From: SPGG2 sp964194625
GTDB lineage: Bacteria > Pseudomonadota > Gammaproteobacteria > Acidiferrobacterales > SPGG2
Length of the DNA stretch: 64,000 bases
Assembly: GCA_964194625.1 (NCBI GenBank)
Contig: CAXMNC010000202.1
Coordinates: 6,162 to 70,161 of the forward strand
Direction: 5' to 3'
In this document: positions 1 to 10,264 of the stretch, piece after piece
Layout: every line of letters starts with the position of its first letter
Position numbering within the stretch: position 1 is the first letter of the stretch
Notes under the pieces: model-generated
Told to the model about the DNA's origin: nothing
The model's input: only the letters and a program-made list of their open reading frames with translations
Databases searched by the model: none
Program-made: the position numbers and the translations under genes

Positions 1-2
1 TC

Positions 3-194
3 GACCCAGGCAATGAGCGGGTCAACCCCGCCTTCGGAACAACGCCGATTTACCTAGAGCACAAGGAAGGTCAGTTGGTGATATTCCCCTCTTGGCTCAT
101 GCATGAGGTGCTACCGTACATGGGTAAGAGCGAGCGCATCGTTGTCGCGTTCAACGGTTGGATCACAAGAAAAAACAAACGCCAAGCCGACTAG
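3..194 (+). CDS. 2OG-Fe(II) oxygenase family protein, C-terminal end (partial)
   Basis: The window opens inside this gene; only the last 63 residues are present, read from base 3 to a TAG at 192-194. The segment contains a run like FPSWLMHEVLPY followed by ERIVVAFN. This matches the end of the double-stranded beta-helix of the putative 2OG-Fe(II) oxygenase family, in which the His after the Trp is the distal iron ligand and the Arg binds 2-oxoglutarate. Proteins of this group hydroxylate unknown substrates in the cytoplasm. The next gene is convergent, so nothing about its operon can be read here. Family assignment is fairly sure; substrate unknown. Confidence 0.6.
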   Translation, partial: DPGNERVNPAFGTTPIYLEHKEGQLVIFPSWLMHEVLPYMGKSERIVVAFNGWITRKNKRQAD

Positions 195-331
195 GCAAGC
201 GTCGACCACCGGCTGCTATACGCGTTCGATGACACCCATTGCCGCAAGCTGAGCAAGCATATCCGTGAGCGTGCTTCGGAATGTTATTATTCGATCGCGC
301 GCTAGGTTTGATATTTTGGTGACTAGAAGGT

Positions 332-2275
332 TCAGGGTTGGGCTAATTGCGGCAAATCTTTAAACAGATCAAGCGCCTCTGGATTGGCCAATGCCCCCTT
401 GTTCTTTACGGGTTCGCCATGTACGACGTCGCGCACCGCAAGTTCTACGATTTTACCGCTTTTAGTCCGCGGTATGTCATGTACTTGTATCACCTTGGCT
501 GGAACGTGACGGAGAGTTGTATTCCTTCTAATCTGCTCCTTAATCTTGGCAACCAGCGGATCATCGAGCTGTCGGCCATCCCGCAAGCGCACAAACAGAA
601 TGACTCGCACATCGCCCTGCCAGCGCTGACCGACAACTAGGCTCTCAACCACGTCTTCGATCTGTTCCGCCTGTCTGTAAATTTCAGCTGTACCGATCCG
701 AACGCCGCCAGGATTCAGCACTGCGTCGGAGCGCCCATAGATCACAAGCCCGTCACGTTCGGTCAGCTCTACATAGTCACCGTGACACCACACGCCTGGA
801 AAGCGTTCGAAGTAAGCGGCGCGATATTTTTTATCATCGGGGTCATCCCAAAATCCAACCGGCATGGATGGGAACGGCGCTGTACATACCAACTCTCCTT
901 TGGCGCCTTTGATTGAGGCCCCCGATTCGTCGAAAACCTCTACTCGCATGCCTAAGCCTCGACATTGCAACTCACCACGCCATACCGGCAACGTTGGATT
1001 GCCGAGTGCGAAACAGGAAATAATGTCAGTGCCACCGGAAATGGAGGACAGGCACACGTCCTTCTTGATTTTCTCGTATACGAAATCAAAACTCTCGGGC
1101 ACCAAAGGCGAACCAGTCGACAGTATAGTTTGAAGGGTCTTTAAACTGTGTGTACTGATCGGCTCCAGACCTGCCTTATTCACGCCATCGATAAACTTCG
1201 CCGACGTCCCAAAAACGGCAATGTCTTCTTGATCGATATAGTCAAATAAAGCGTTTCCGTTTGGATAGAACGGCGCGCCATCATAAAGCATCAGCGTCGC
1301 ACCTGATGCTAGTCCCGATACTAGCCAGTTCCACATCATCCAGCCACAGGTTGTAAAGTAGAACAATCGATCAGATGGTTTTATGTCGACATGCAGCAAG
1401 TGTTCCTTCATATGCTGGATGAGCGTACCACCGGCACCATGTATAATACATTTCGGCACGCCGGTTGTACCCGATGAAAACATGATATACAACGGATGAT
1501 TAAAAGGTAATTGTTCAAACTTGATCTCACCTGCGTCATAACCAGAAATAAACTCTTGCAGCGTCACGCTATCTGCTATTTCGGGTCGCGACGATACATA
1601 GGGCACCACTACGACTCTTTGCAATGATGGTAAGCGTGCAACGATTTCATTCAGTTTTTGTTGACAGCCGTGAACCTTACCGTTGTAGAAGTACCCGTCC
1701 GGGCTGAACAAAACCTTTGGTTCAATTTGGCCAAATCGGTCGATTACACCCTGTACACCAAAATCAGGTGAACACGAGGACCAAACAGCACCGATGGCGG
1801 CGGTTGCCAGCATTGCACTCACCGCCTCCGGCATGTTCGGCAGATAACCCGCCACTCGATCTCCAGGCCCAACCCCCAAGTCACGTAGCGCCTGCGTCAG
1901 TCGTGATACCTCATCGTAAAGCTCGTCACGACTAACGGATCGCTTTACTTGGTCTTCGCCGCGAAAAATGATTGCGGGCGCAGCATCCTTCCGTCGCAAA
2001 AGGTTCTCCGCAAAGTTCAGGCGGGCCTGTGGAAACCACTGCGCATCCGGCATTGCAGTCCCTTGAAGCACAACGTCGCCTTGACGTTCGGCGATAATAT
2101 CGGCAAATGTCCACACGGAGCGCCAAAACCGCTCGGGCTCTTCGATGGACCAATTGTACAAAGCCGCGTAGTCAGAGACTTTCGTATCCCAATCACGGCT
2201 GACGGCGTGCGTGAATGCCGTCAGGTTAGCTTGCGCTACCCGCTCATCGGGAGGTGTCCAAAGTGGCGTGATCAC
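332..2275 (-). CDS. Acetoacetyl-CoA synthetase (acetoacetate--CoA ligase)
   Basis: This 647-residue cytoplasmic enzyme activates acetoacetate to acetoacetyl-CoA with ATP, feeding ketone bodies or PHB breakdown products into central metabolism. It is an ANL-superfamily adenylating enzyme. The P-loop-like motif FSSGTTGVPK lies near residue 268, the GRSDAVLNPGGVRIG hinge region is near 525, and the C-terminal catalytic lysine is in the PRTKSGKIVE motif near 610. The length and the N-terminal ACAS_N-like region fit acetoacetyl-CoA rather than acetyl-CoA synthetase. The start is a GTG (reverse of 2273-2275) preceded by an AGAGGACA ribosome site. It is divergent from the glutamate dehydrogenase gene. 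Confidence 0.9.
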   Translation of the reverse strand: MITPLWTPPDERVAQANLTAFTHAVSRDWDTKVSDYAALYNWSIEEPERFWRSVWTFADIIAERQGDVVLQGTAMPDAQWFPQARLNFAENLLRRKDAAPAIIFRGEDQVKRSVSRDELYDEVSRLTQALRDLGVGPGDRVAGYLPNMPEAVSAMLATAAIGAVWSSCSPDFGVQGVIDRFGQIEPKVLFSPDGYFYNGKVHGCQQKLNEIVARLPSLQRVVVVPYVSSRPEIADSVTLQEFISGYDAGEIKFEQLPFNHPLYIMFSSGTTGVPKCIIHGAGGTLIQHMKEHLLHVDIKPSDRLFYFTTCGWMMWNWLVSGLASGATLMLYDGAPFYPNGNALFDYIDQEDIAVFGTSAKFIDGVNKAGLEPISTHSLKTLQTILSTGSPLVPESFDFVYEKIKKDVCLSSISGGTDIISCFALGNPTLPVWRGELQCRGLGMRVEVFDESGASIKGAKGELVCTAPFPSMPVGFWDDPDDKKYRAAYFERFPGVWCHGDYVELTERDGLVIYGRSDAVLNPGGVRIGTAEIYRQAEQIEDVVESLVVGQRWQGDVRVILFVRLRDGRQLDDPLVAKIKEQIRRNTTLRHVPAKVIQVHDIPRTKSGKIVELAVRDVVHGEPVKNKGALANPEALDLFKDLPQLAQP

Positions 2276-2608
2276 TGGTGCCTGTCCTCTTCCGTCAATG
2301 CGAGAATCTGCCGCGGCTCGGGGCCATTCGGGGTCGACTTAACACGGCGCGTGTAAGATTCTACCAAGGGTATCGATCATGACCAGGCCCATGGCCTCTC
2401 AGCGCCAACGCTAGACTCGGGGCCGTCATTGGCCGATACACATCCCGTATGGTCGGCCCACACACTCTACGAAGGTATCAGTCGTAGGCAAATGGCCCTA
2501 TTTGCTGACGACTTCGCCTATGCGGTGGAAGTTTTTTTCGCCATTATCCATAATGATTTCCGCTAACAAGAACAGGGGGCATCAACCTGCCGGCAAACGG
2601 AGAAAGAA
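2276..2608. other. Intergenic region between divergent acetoacetyl-CoA synthetase and glutamate dehydrogenase genes
   Basis: These 333 bases must hold both divergent promoters. A GGAGAAAG ribosome site precedes the dehydrogenase ATG. I see no convincing small gene, RNA or clear inverted repeat here. Open frames that run into the region are extensions of antisense shadows. Confidence 0.5.
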
Positions 2609-5600
2609 ATGTCGCTACAACCATCGGGCAGAACCGCCGAACTCATCGACAAGCTAGTTTCACATGCCCAGAAGAAACTACCCAAAGGACAAACCAAACA
2701 GGTAGAAGCGTTTCTGCGCCAATACTACCTTTGGGTGTCGCCGGGCGATCTATTAAAGCAAGATATCCTCGATCTTAGCGGCGCCGCATTGGCCCATTGG
2801 CAGTTGGCGCGCCAACGCTCACCGGGCGAAGCAAAGGTCCGGGTCTACAATCCACAATTCGAAAAACATGGTTGGCAATCCTCCCACACGATCGTCGAGA
2901 TCGTCACCGACGATATGCCCTTTCTCGTCGATTCTGCGTCCATGGCGCTGAATCGTTATGGACTCACTATACATCTAACCATCCACCCCGTCGTGTCCGT
3001 GCGCCGCAGCGCCCAAGGCAAGCTGCTCGACATATTACCAGTGGCCGAAAGCAAGGATGGGACAGCAGAGTCCTTTATGCACTTTCAAATAGACAAACAG
3101 ACCGAGACGCCGGTATTGGAGAAGCTGGCGACCGAAATTCGACTTGTACTCGACGATGTGAATCGGGCATGCACGGATTGGAAGGCCATACGCGAGAAGG
3201 TGCTCGATATCATACGTGAACTGGATGAAAATCCCCCGCCGCTCGCCAAAGATGAAATCGAAGAAGCGCAGACATTCTGTCGATGGATCGAGGGCGATCA
3301 CTTTACGTTCTTGGGATATTGTGAATACGACCTCAAAAAGGCGAATGGTCAACTTCAACTTGCGTCTGGGTCCACATTGGGAATCCTAAGAGGCTCGCAG
3401 AAAGAAACATTCTCGGTACTACCGACAGAAACGCAAGAGTACGGTCGTTCGAAACAACTTCTTGTCGTCGCCAAGGCAAGCTCTCGCGCTACGGTGCATC
3501 GTCCGGTGTATATGGATTTCATCGGCGTTAAGCGTTTCGATGCCAAGGGTAAACCGAATGGTGAGCACTGCATTCTCGGACTCTTCACCTCTGCGGCATA
3601 TAGACGAAATCCACGTAAGATTCCGTTTTTGCGTCAAAAGACCAAGCGGATAATGGATCGCTCCAAATTGCTATCGAACAGCCACGCCGGTAAGGCGCTG
3701 CAGAACGTTATCGAAACCTATCCGCGTGATACCTTGTTCCAGATATCCGAGGACGAATTGTTTAGTAGCGCGATGGGAATCCTGGAGTTGCAGGAGCGCC
3801 AACGCATTCGCTTGTTCGTCAGCCGTGATGCCTACGCTCGCTTCTACTCATGCATGGTTTACGTGCCACGTGAACGCTACAACCGTGAGTTGCGCATGCG
3901 TATTCAGGGGATCTTGTTAGAAGCGTTCAGTGGGATAGGCGTCGAGTTCGATACGTTGTTCTCCGAATCTATTTTGGCGCGGATTCACTACGTGGTCCAT
4001 ACGGATCCTACCAGCCGCATCGATTATGACGTCAACGAGGTTGAGGCGCGTATTATCGAGGCGGCACGATCATGGCAAGACAATCTACGTGACACTTTGA
4101 CCGAGCGCTATGGCGAAGAGAAAGGCAACGTGCTGTTGCGAAACTATGGCGATGCGTTTCCGGGTGGCTATCGTGAAGACTTTGCGGCGCGAACTGCTGC
4201 CATAGACATCGAACGTATGGAATCTATCCGTGATACCGACGAGTTGGGGATTTCGTTCTACAGACCGTTGGTCGAAACTGAAGGTGGTGTTCGCTTGAAG
4301 CTATTCTCTAGCGGCAAACCTATCCCGCCTTCGGACGCCTTACCGATGATTGAAAACATGGGGCTAAAGGTGGTCGGAGAGCGTCCTTACGAGATTAGGC
4401 GTCGAGATGGGAGTCCCGTATGGATCCATGAGTTCAATATGGTCCACACCCAAGGCCTCGAGGTCGATCTCGATGAAGTTGGCGAGACATTCCAAGACGC
4501 ATTCGCCCGTGTCTGGCGCGGTTTAATTGAAAATGACGGCTTCAATCGACTCGTGCTTAGCGCCGGGTTGAGTTGGCGTGGGACTGTGGTGTTACGAGCC
4601 TACTGTAAATATCTCTTACAAATTCGTGTGCCCTTTAGTCGCACCTACATGGTGGAAACACTTACTAACCATTCGAATATCGCTCGTTTGCTCGTTGATT
4701 TATTCCGCGCGCGATTTGATCCGGCGCGCGTTGACCAAGCCGAAGCCCGGGTGGCCGATCTGCTCTCTCAGATTGAACAACATATCGACTCGGTCGCTAG
4801 TCTAGATGAGGATCGTATCCTCCGTAGCTTCTTAAACGTAATCCAGGCGACACTACGTACGAACTTTTTTCAAAAGCAAAGTGACGGCCAACCAAAACCA
4901 TATTTGTCGTTCAAGCTCGATCCCGACCGTATTGACAACATGCCACTGCCAAAACCGATGTTCGAGATCTTCGTGTTTTCGCCGCGAACCGAAGCACTAC
5001 ATCTTCGTGGTGGCAAAGTTGCCCGTGGTGGACTGCGCTGGTCGGATCGGCGTGAGGATTTCCGCACAGAGGTGTTGGGGCTCATGAAGGCCCAGATGGT
5101 TAAGAACGCAGTGATCGTGCCCGTTGGATCAAAGGGTGGCTTTGTCGTTAAACAACCACCGGTTGGTGGTGATCGTGAATCGCTCGCAAAAGAGGTTGTG
5201 GCCTGCTACACAACTTTCATCTCCGGCATGCTCGACATTACCGACAACCTGCAGGGCGGTGCAGTAGTTCCGCCCAAAGATGTGGTGCGGTACGACGAAG
5301 ATGACCCCTACCTGGTGATCGCGGCTGACAAGGGTACTGCCACGTTTTCTGATATCGCCAATGGCGTGGCGAAGGACTACGGGCTCTGGCTCGGCGATGC
5401 CTTCGCCTCTGGTGGTTCCGCTGGCTACGACCATAAGAAGATGGGCATCACGGCGCGCGGGGGTTGGGAGTCGGTGAAGCGACACTTCCGAGAATTGGGT
5501 ATCGACATCCAGAGTACAGACTTCACCGTGATGGGGATTGGCGACATGGCTGGCGACGTGTTCGGCAACGGCATGTTGTTGTCTAGACATATTAAGCTGG

Positions 5601-7459
5601 TCGGCGCGTTTAACCATGTGCATATATTTCTCGATCCCGATCCAGATCCGGAGGCTTCCTATCGCGAACGCGAACGTCTATTTAACCTGCCTCGATCCAA
5701 CTGGCGTGCCTACAACCAAGAGCTTATCTCCAAAGGTGGTGGGATCTTTGAGCGCAGCGCCAAGTCGATACCGCTTTCTGCCGAGGTACGGCAATTGCTG
5801 CGCGTTGACGTCAATCATATGGCGCCCAATGAATTGGTCAACGCGATGCTCAAGGCGCCGGTAGATCTGCTGTGGAATGGTGGTATCGGCACTTATGTGA
5901 AGGCTGAGTCTGAGACCCATATGGATGCAGCCGATCGCGCCAACGATGCCGTTCGCGTCAACGGTAGAGATCTTAGCTGCCGCGTCGTTGGCGAAGGCGG
6001 TAACCTTGGTTTGACACAGTTAGGCCGCACCGAATATGCACGTAAAGGCGGCAAAGTCTATACAGATTTCATCGACAATTCCGCTGGTGTCGATTGCTCG
6101 GACCATGAGGTCAATATCAAGATCTTGTTGAATCAAGTCGTCGCAAGCGGCGATATGACTCAAAAGCAGCGCAACAACCTACTCGCGAGTATGACCGACG
6201 AGGTCGCAGAATTGGTATTGGGGGACAACTACGGTCAGTCACAGGCGATAAGTATCGCCACAATGCAGGCACCGGCCTTGTTTGCAGAGCACACCCGTTT
6301 CATGCGCCACCTGGAGCGCCTTGGAAAACTGGACCGTGAAGGGGAATTTCTACCAAGCGACAAGATCATTGCCGATCGGCAGGCGGCGCAAGAAGGGTTC
6401 ACCAAACCCGAGATTTCGGTGTTGTTTGCCTACAGCAAGATGACGCTGTACGAAGAACTGTTGTCCTCCGATGTGCCGGAGGATCCCTATTTGTCTAACG
6501 CGTTGCCGCGCCATTTTCCCAAACGCCTGGGCGAGCGCTTTAGCTCGGAGATGTACAATCATCGGCTAAGAAGGGAAATAATCGCTACGCACATTATCAA
6601 TAGCATGGTCAATCGCGCTGGCCCCACATTTGCCTTTCGAATGCGCGAAGAGAGCGGGGCAGAGGCCCCCGATATCACGCGCGCCTACGCCGCCGCCCAC
6701 GAGATCTTTAACATCCACGACCTTTGGACGGAGATCGAGTCGTTAGATAACAAAGTAACGGCGCAGATGCAGATGGCCATGCTGTTTGCCGATACGGGAG
6801 GGCTTATCGAACGTGCGACCCTTTGGTTGTTACGAAATCGCCGGCCGCCGCTAGACATTGCCACCACTGTGTCGTACTTCAAAGAGGGTGTTCGTGAGCT
6901 GGCGGAGAGCCTGCCCAAACCGCTAGCCGCCGTGAACAGGCTCGACCTGAAGCAGCGATACAAGCACTTTTCTTCCGAAAACGTGCCCAGCGCATTGGCT
7001 GAACGTATCGCTGGGCTAATTGCCCTCTCATCTGCATTAGATATTGTCGAGGTGTCAAAGGCTAGCAGACGCAACGTGCCAACGGTTGCGGCGCTCTACT
7101 TCGCCCTTGGGGCACGACTGGAATTGCAGTGGTTACGCGAACAGATCGCGGATTTAAAGGTGAGAAATCATTGGCATACGCTGGCGAAATCAGCGTTACG
7201 CAATGATCTACACGTCCAGCAACGTCACCTTACAACGGAAGTGTTGAATACCAGCAAGAGGACGGTTGGCGCCAAGGCGATGGTCGATACGTGGGTCTCG
7301 GACAATCAGTTCGTTGTTGATCGCTTCATGGAGCGCGTCTCGGATCTACAGGCGAGCGACACCGTGGATTTTGCGATGCTGTCCGTAGCGTTAAACGAGG
7401 TGCACAGTCTACGCCAAGCGGAGAGACCCACCACGCAGGCGTCGGTATCCGCGGCGTAG
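2609..7459 (+). CDS. gdhB: NAD-specific glutamate dehydrogenase, large (about 180 kDa) type
   Basis: This 1616-residue protein catalyses reversible oxidative deamination of glutamate to 2-oxoglutarate and ammonia with NAD. The length is typical of the large bacterial GDH family known from Streptomyces and Pseudomonas. The N-terminal third holds the ACT-like regulatory region, for example the TDDMPFLVDSASMALNRYGL stretch near residue 100. The catalytic core around 780-1250 includes the substrate-loop lysine region GGLRWSDRREDFRTEVLGLM, the glycine-rich VPVGSKGGFV and the Rossmann-type GEGGNLGLTQLGR. Start ATG follows GGAGAAAG. It is monocistronic as far as visible. In this setting it would link glutamate or amino-group catabolism to the TCA cycle. 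Confidence 0.95.
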   Translation: MSLQPSGRTAELIDKLVSHAQKKLPKGQTKQVEAFLRQYYLWVSPGDLLKQDILDLSGAALAHWQLARQRSPGEAKVRVYNPQFEKHGWQSSHTIVEIVTDDMPFLVDSASMALNRYGLTIHLTIHPVVSVRRSAQGKLLDILPVAESKDGTAESFMHFQIDKQTETPVLEKLATEIRLVLDDVNRACTDWKAIREKVLDIIRELDENPPPLAKDEIEEAQTFCRWIEGDHFTFLGYCEYDLKKANGQLQLASGSTLGILRGSQKETFSVLPTETQEYGRSKQLLVVAKASSRATVHRPVYMDFIGVKRFDAKGKPNGEHCILGLFTSAAYRRNPRKIPFLRQKTKRIMDRSKLLSNSHAGKALQNVIETYPRDTLFQISEDELFSSAMGILELQERQRIRLFVSRDAYARFYSCMVYVPRERYNRELRMRIQGILLEAFSGIGVEFDTLFSESILARIHYVVHTDPTSRIDYDVNEVEARIIEAARSWQDNLRDTLTERYGEEKGNVLLRNYGDAFPGGYREDFAARTAAIDIERMESIRDTDELGISFYRPLVETEGGVRLKLFSSGKPIPPSDALPMIENMGLKVVGERPYEIRRRDGSPVWIHEFNMVHTQGLEVDLDEVGETFQDAFARVWRGLIENDGFNRLVLSAGLSWRGTVVLRAYCKYLLQIRVPFSRTYMVETLTNHSNIARLLVDLFRARFDPARVDQAEARVADLLSQIEQHIDSVASLDEDRILRSFLNVIQATLRTNFFQKQSDGQPKPYLSFKLDPDRIDNMPLPKPMFEIFVFSPRTEALHLRGGKVARGGLRWSDRREDFRTEVLGLMKAQMVKNAVIVPVGSKGGFVVKQPPVGGDRESLAKEVVACYTTFISGMLDITDNLQGGAVVPPKDVVRYDEDDPYLVIAADKGTATFSDIANGVAKDYGLWLGDAFASGGSAGYDHKKMGITARGGWESVKRHFRELGIDIQSTDFTVMGIGDMAGDVFGNGMLLSRHIKLVGAFNHVHIFLDPDPDPEASYRERERLFNLPRSNWRAYNQELISKGGGIFERSAKSIPLSAEVRQLLRVDVNHMAPNELVNAMLKAPVDLLWNGGIGTYVKAESETHMDAADRANDAVRVNGRDLSCRVVGEGGNLGLTQLGRTEYARKGGKVYTDFIDNSAGVDCSDHEVNIKILLNQVVASGDMTQKQRNNLLASMTDEVAELVLGDNYGQSQAISIATMQAPALFAEHTRFMRHLERLGKLDREGEFLPSDKIIADRQAAQEGFTKPEISVLFAYSKMTLYEELLSSDVPEDPYLSNALPRHFPKRLGERFSSEMYNHRLRREIIATHIINSMVNRAGPTFAFRMREESGAEAPDITRAYAAAHEIFNIHDLWTEIESLDNKVTAQMQMAMLFADTGGLIERATLWLLRNRRPPLDIATTVSYFKEGVRELAESLPKPLAAVNRLDLKQRYKHFSSENVPSALAERIAGLIALSSALDIVEVSKASRRNVPTVAALYFALGARLELQWLREQIADLKVRNHWHTLAKSALRNDLHVQQRHLTTEVLNTSKRTVGAKAMVDTWVSDNQFVVDRFMERVSDLQASDTVDFAMLSVALNEVHSLRQAERPTTQASVSAA

Positions 7460-7662
7460 AAAAATCAGACACCGCTCACGGCCCCGCTGCTAGCAAGATC
7501 TTTTCCAATAGGCGGCACACTGCGCCAGGGTAACCTAGCGTTCTGTTGTGACGTCCAGCGCGGATACGACACCTCGCAGCCGTGACAACGGTTCTGCCAA
7601 CGGCAAAAACTGTGTAAGCTATCCCTTGCCAACAAGAACAATCCTCTGTCGTTTTCCAAACC

Positions 7663-8517
7663 ATGCAAACGAGTAGTTTCTTAAGTATTAGTGCCCACGA
7701 ATTTCACAAGATTGCCTACACCGAATGGGGGGACCCAGACAACGAGCGCGTATTGATTTGCGTGCACGGCCTCACCCGTAATGGACGAGACTTTGATTTC
7801 TTGGCCAAGGCGCTCGCGGAAGACTACCGAGTAGTGTGTCCTGATATCGTCGGACGTGGACACAGTGAGTGGCTTAAGGTCAAGGAGGACTATATCTACG
7901 CGACCTATGACGTCGATGTGGCCGCACTCATCGCACGGTTGGATGTGGAGCGCGTGGACTGGCTGGGCACATCCATGGGCGGCCTCATCGGCATGTTGCT
8001 CGCCGCCCTGCCAAATACACCAATCCGGCGGCTTATCATCAATGACATCGGTCCCTTCATTCCCAAGGCGGCCCTAGAGCGTATTGCGCAATACGTAGGC
8101 ACTGACCCGCGCTTTGAGAGTCTTGCCGATGTCGAAGCTCACTTGCGTGAGGTCCACGCGGGATTTGGGCCGCTAACGGATAAACAATGGGGGCACCTCA
8201 CCCGTCATAGTGCGCACAAAACAGAAGACGGCCGTTACGCCCTTATGTATGACCCCGCCATTGCGTTGCGCTTCACGACTGAGCCCCTCGAAGACATGGA
8301 CTTGTGGGCGGTGTGGGACCAGATCGGTTGCCCGGTCCTGCTACTTCGCGGAACGGAATCCGACATGCTGCTTGCGGAGATCGCCGAAGAAATGCAGACG
8401 CGAGGTCCGCGGACGCAGCTCGTGGAATTGGCCGGCGTCGGTCACGCGCCGGCACTAATGGCGAAAGACCAGATCGACGTCATCCGTGACTGGTTACTAG
8501 ACACTCGTGAATCGTGA
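7663..8517 (+). CDS. Alpha/beta-fold hydrolase
   Basis: This 284-residue cytoplasmic hydrolase shows the full alpha/beta-hydrolase set. The oxyanion-hole HG is in CVHGLTRNG (about residue 35), the nucleophile Ser104 is in GTSMGG, the acidic residue lies in the GTESDMLL region near 235, and the catalytic His is in GVGHAPAL near 260. Substrate cannot be read; relatives include lactonases, esterases and C-C hydrolases. It stands alone, 200 bases after the glutamate dehydrogenase gene and convergent with the semialdehyde dehydrogenase. A heptamer repeat and a hairpin lie at its 3' end. Confidence 0.85.
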   Translation: MQTSSFLSISAHEFHKIAYTEWGDPDNERVLICVHGLTRNGRDFDFLAKALAEDYRVVCPDIVGRGHSEWLKVKEDYIYATYDVDVAALIARLDVERVDWLGTSMGGLIGMLLAALPNTPIRRLIINDIGPFIPKAALERIAQYVGTDPRFESLADVEAHLREVHAGFGPLTDKQWGHLTRHSAHKTEDGRYALMYDPAIALRFTTEPLEDMDLWAVWDQIGCPVLLLRGTESDMLLAEIAEEMQTRGPRTQLVELAGVGHAPALMAKDQIDVIRDWLLDTRES

Positions 8518-8533
8518 ACCGTAAGCCGTGAGT
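8506..8533. repeat. Four imperfect 7-bp tandem repeats (CGTGAAT type) across the hydrolase stop codon
   Basis: The sequence reads CGTGAAT, CGTGAAC, CGTAAGC, CGTGAGT in direct succession. The hydrolase TGA stop lies inside the array. Heptad tandem repeats like this at gene ends can be replication-slippage products. No function is implied by the sequence. Confidence 0.6.
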
Positions 8534-8539
8534 CGAAAC

Positions 8540-8573
8540 TCGGCTCGCGATCGCTGGTGTCGGCGCGAGCCGA
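8540..8573. terminator. Hairpin between convergent genes, possible bidirectional terminator
   Basis: A perfect 10-bp inverted repeat (TCGGCTCGCG at 8540-8549 and CGCGAGCCGA at 8564-8573) has a 14-base loop. It lies 23 bases after the hydrolase stop and about 45 bases from the stop of the convergent dehydrogenase gene. There is no clear T-run on either side, so it is not a textbook intrinsic terminator. Confidence 0.5.
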
Positions 8574-8618
8574 CTGGTGAAACCCCGATTGCGCAGTGAC
8601 ACTGGCGACACGATGTAT

Positions 8619-10097
8619 CTATTTGTCGATCCCCCCCATACACAGATACTTGATCTCCAGAAACTCGTCCATGCCGTACCTCGAACCTTCGCGTCCGATG
8701 CCTGACTCTTTCATACCGCCGAAGGGTGCCACTTCGTTAGAGATGATGCCCTCGTTAACGCCAACAATGCCGTACTCCAGCGCCTCCGACACGCGCCAGA
8801 TGCAGCCGATGTCGCGACTGTAAAAGTAGGCGGCGAGCCCGAACTCCGTGTCGTTCGCCATACGAATCGCTTCCTCTTCGTCGTGAAAGCGGAACAATGG
8901 CGCTACCGGGCCAAACGTTTCTTCGTTCGCGACCGCCATCTCCGGCGTCATCTGCGTCAACAGCGTGGGCTCGAAGAAAGTTCCGCCAAGGGCGTGGCGT
9001 GAACCGCCGGCGACGACTTGTGCGCCCTTTTGGGTAGCGTCCGCTATATGGAATTCCACCTTCTCGACCGCGCGCATGTCGATTAGCGGCCCTTGTTGCA
9101 CGCCATCCTCGAGACCGTTGCCTACCTTGAGCTTGCCCACCGCATCCGCCATCTTTTCGGCAAACGCATCGTAGACGGCATCTTGCACCAGAACCCGGTT
9201 CGCGCACACGCAGGTCTGACCGGCATTCCGATACTTCGATGCCATGGCGCCAGCGACGGCAGCGTCGAGGTCTGCATCGTCGAAGACAATGAATGGTGCG
9301 TTGCCGCCGAGTTCCAACGACACCTTCTTGACCGTGTCTGCACACTGGGCCATGAGCGCCTTGCCTACTTCGGTCGAACCCGTGAAGCCGAGCTTTCGTA
9401 CGGTCGGATTGCTCGTGAGTTCAGCCCCGATCACCGCCGACGGTCCGGTGATCACATTGAATACGCCCTTGGGCATTCCTGCGCGTTCTGCCAACTCTGC
9501 GAGCGCAAGTGCCGTATACGGTGTTTGTGATGCCGGCTTGCTCACAACGGTACAACCGGCGGCCAGTGCCGGTGCACACTTACGCGTAATCATGGCCGCC
9601 GGAAAGTTCCACGGCGTGATCGCGGCGACCACACCAATCGGTTGTTTCAGCACGACGATACGCTTACCGCGCAGCGGATGCGGCATGGTATCGCCGTAGA
9701 CTCGCTTGCCCTCTTCGGCGAACCATTCTATGAACGAGGCGGCATAGGCGATCTCGCCCCGGGATTCCGCGAGCGGCTTACCCTGCTCCGTAGTCATGAG
9801 GACCGCCAGATCCTCCTGGTTTTCCATCATGAGCTCGAACCATCTGCGCATGATGACCGCGCGTTCCTTACCGGTCATCGCCCGCCACTCGGGCCAGGCC
9901 GCATCGGCGGCAGCGATAGCGCGACGCGTATCTTCAGTAGCCAACCCAGGCACCGTGCCTAGGACGCTGCCGGTGGCCGGATTGTTGACTTCGATGACGG
10001 CACCATCTTGCGCATCCACCCACGCGCCATCGATGTAACAGCGTTCACGAAATAGCGAGGTGTTACTCAGGTTCACAGTCGCAGTGTTCAGGTTCAC
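8619..10097 (-). CDS. gabD: NAD(P)-dependent succinate-semialdehyde dehydrogenase family aldehyde dehydrogenase
   Basis: This 492-residue aldehyde dehydrogenase oxidises succinate semialdehyde (GABA and putrescine catabolism) or a related semialdehyde to the acid. It has the NPWNFP-like motif TPWNFPAAM, the active-site glutamate in LELGGNAP (about residue 265), the nucleophilic cysteine in NAGQTCVCANR (about 298) and a C-terminal FGGMKESGIGREG characteristic of GabD. The start is a GTG with GGAGGG seven bases upstream. It is not in an operon with its neighbours. Glutarate semialdehyde is an alternative substrate. Confidence 0.88.
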   Translation of the reverse strand: MNLNTATVNLSNTSLFRERCYIDGAWVDAQDGAVIEVNNPATGSVLGTVPGLATEDTRRAIAAADAAWPEWRAMTGKERAVIMRRWFELMMENQEDLAVLMTTEQGKPLAESRGEIAYAASFIEWFAEEGKRVYGDTMPHPLRGKRIVVLKQPIGVVAAITPWNFPAAMITRKCAPALAAGCTVVSKPASQTPYTALALAELAERAGMPKGVFNVITGPSAVIGAELTSNPTVRKLGFTGSTEVGKALMAQCADTVKKVSLELGGNAPFIVFDDADLDAAVAGAMASKYRNAGQTCVCANRVLVQDAVYDAFAEKMADAVGKLKVGNGLEDGVQQGPLIDMRAVEKVEFHIADATQKGAQVVAGGSRHALGGTFFEPTLLTQMTPEMAVANEETFGPVAPLFRFHDEEEAIRMANDTEFGLAAYFYSRDIGCIWRVSEALEYGIVGVNEGIISNEVAPFGGMKESGIGREGSRYGMDEFLEIKYLCMGGIDK

Positions 10098-10264
10098 GTT
10101 AATTCCCTCCAGTTTGTTCGTTTTGTCCGATCCCGTGCCTCTAAGAGCGGCAAGACCTTAATCATAAGCGACATTATGCAGCGTCCGCGCGCCGTGCGCC
10201 AAAGGCCACCATAAGGCTGCTCCTGGGGGCGTGTGTAGATGTTGGCAAAGGCATTGGTTTTCCC

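Noticed and set aside
5129..5623. 164-codon open frame antisense to the glutamate dehydrogenase gene
   Set aside because: It lies wholly inside a well-conserved catalytic region of the sense gene and has no recognisable motif; codon structure explains it.
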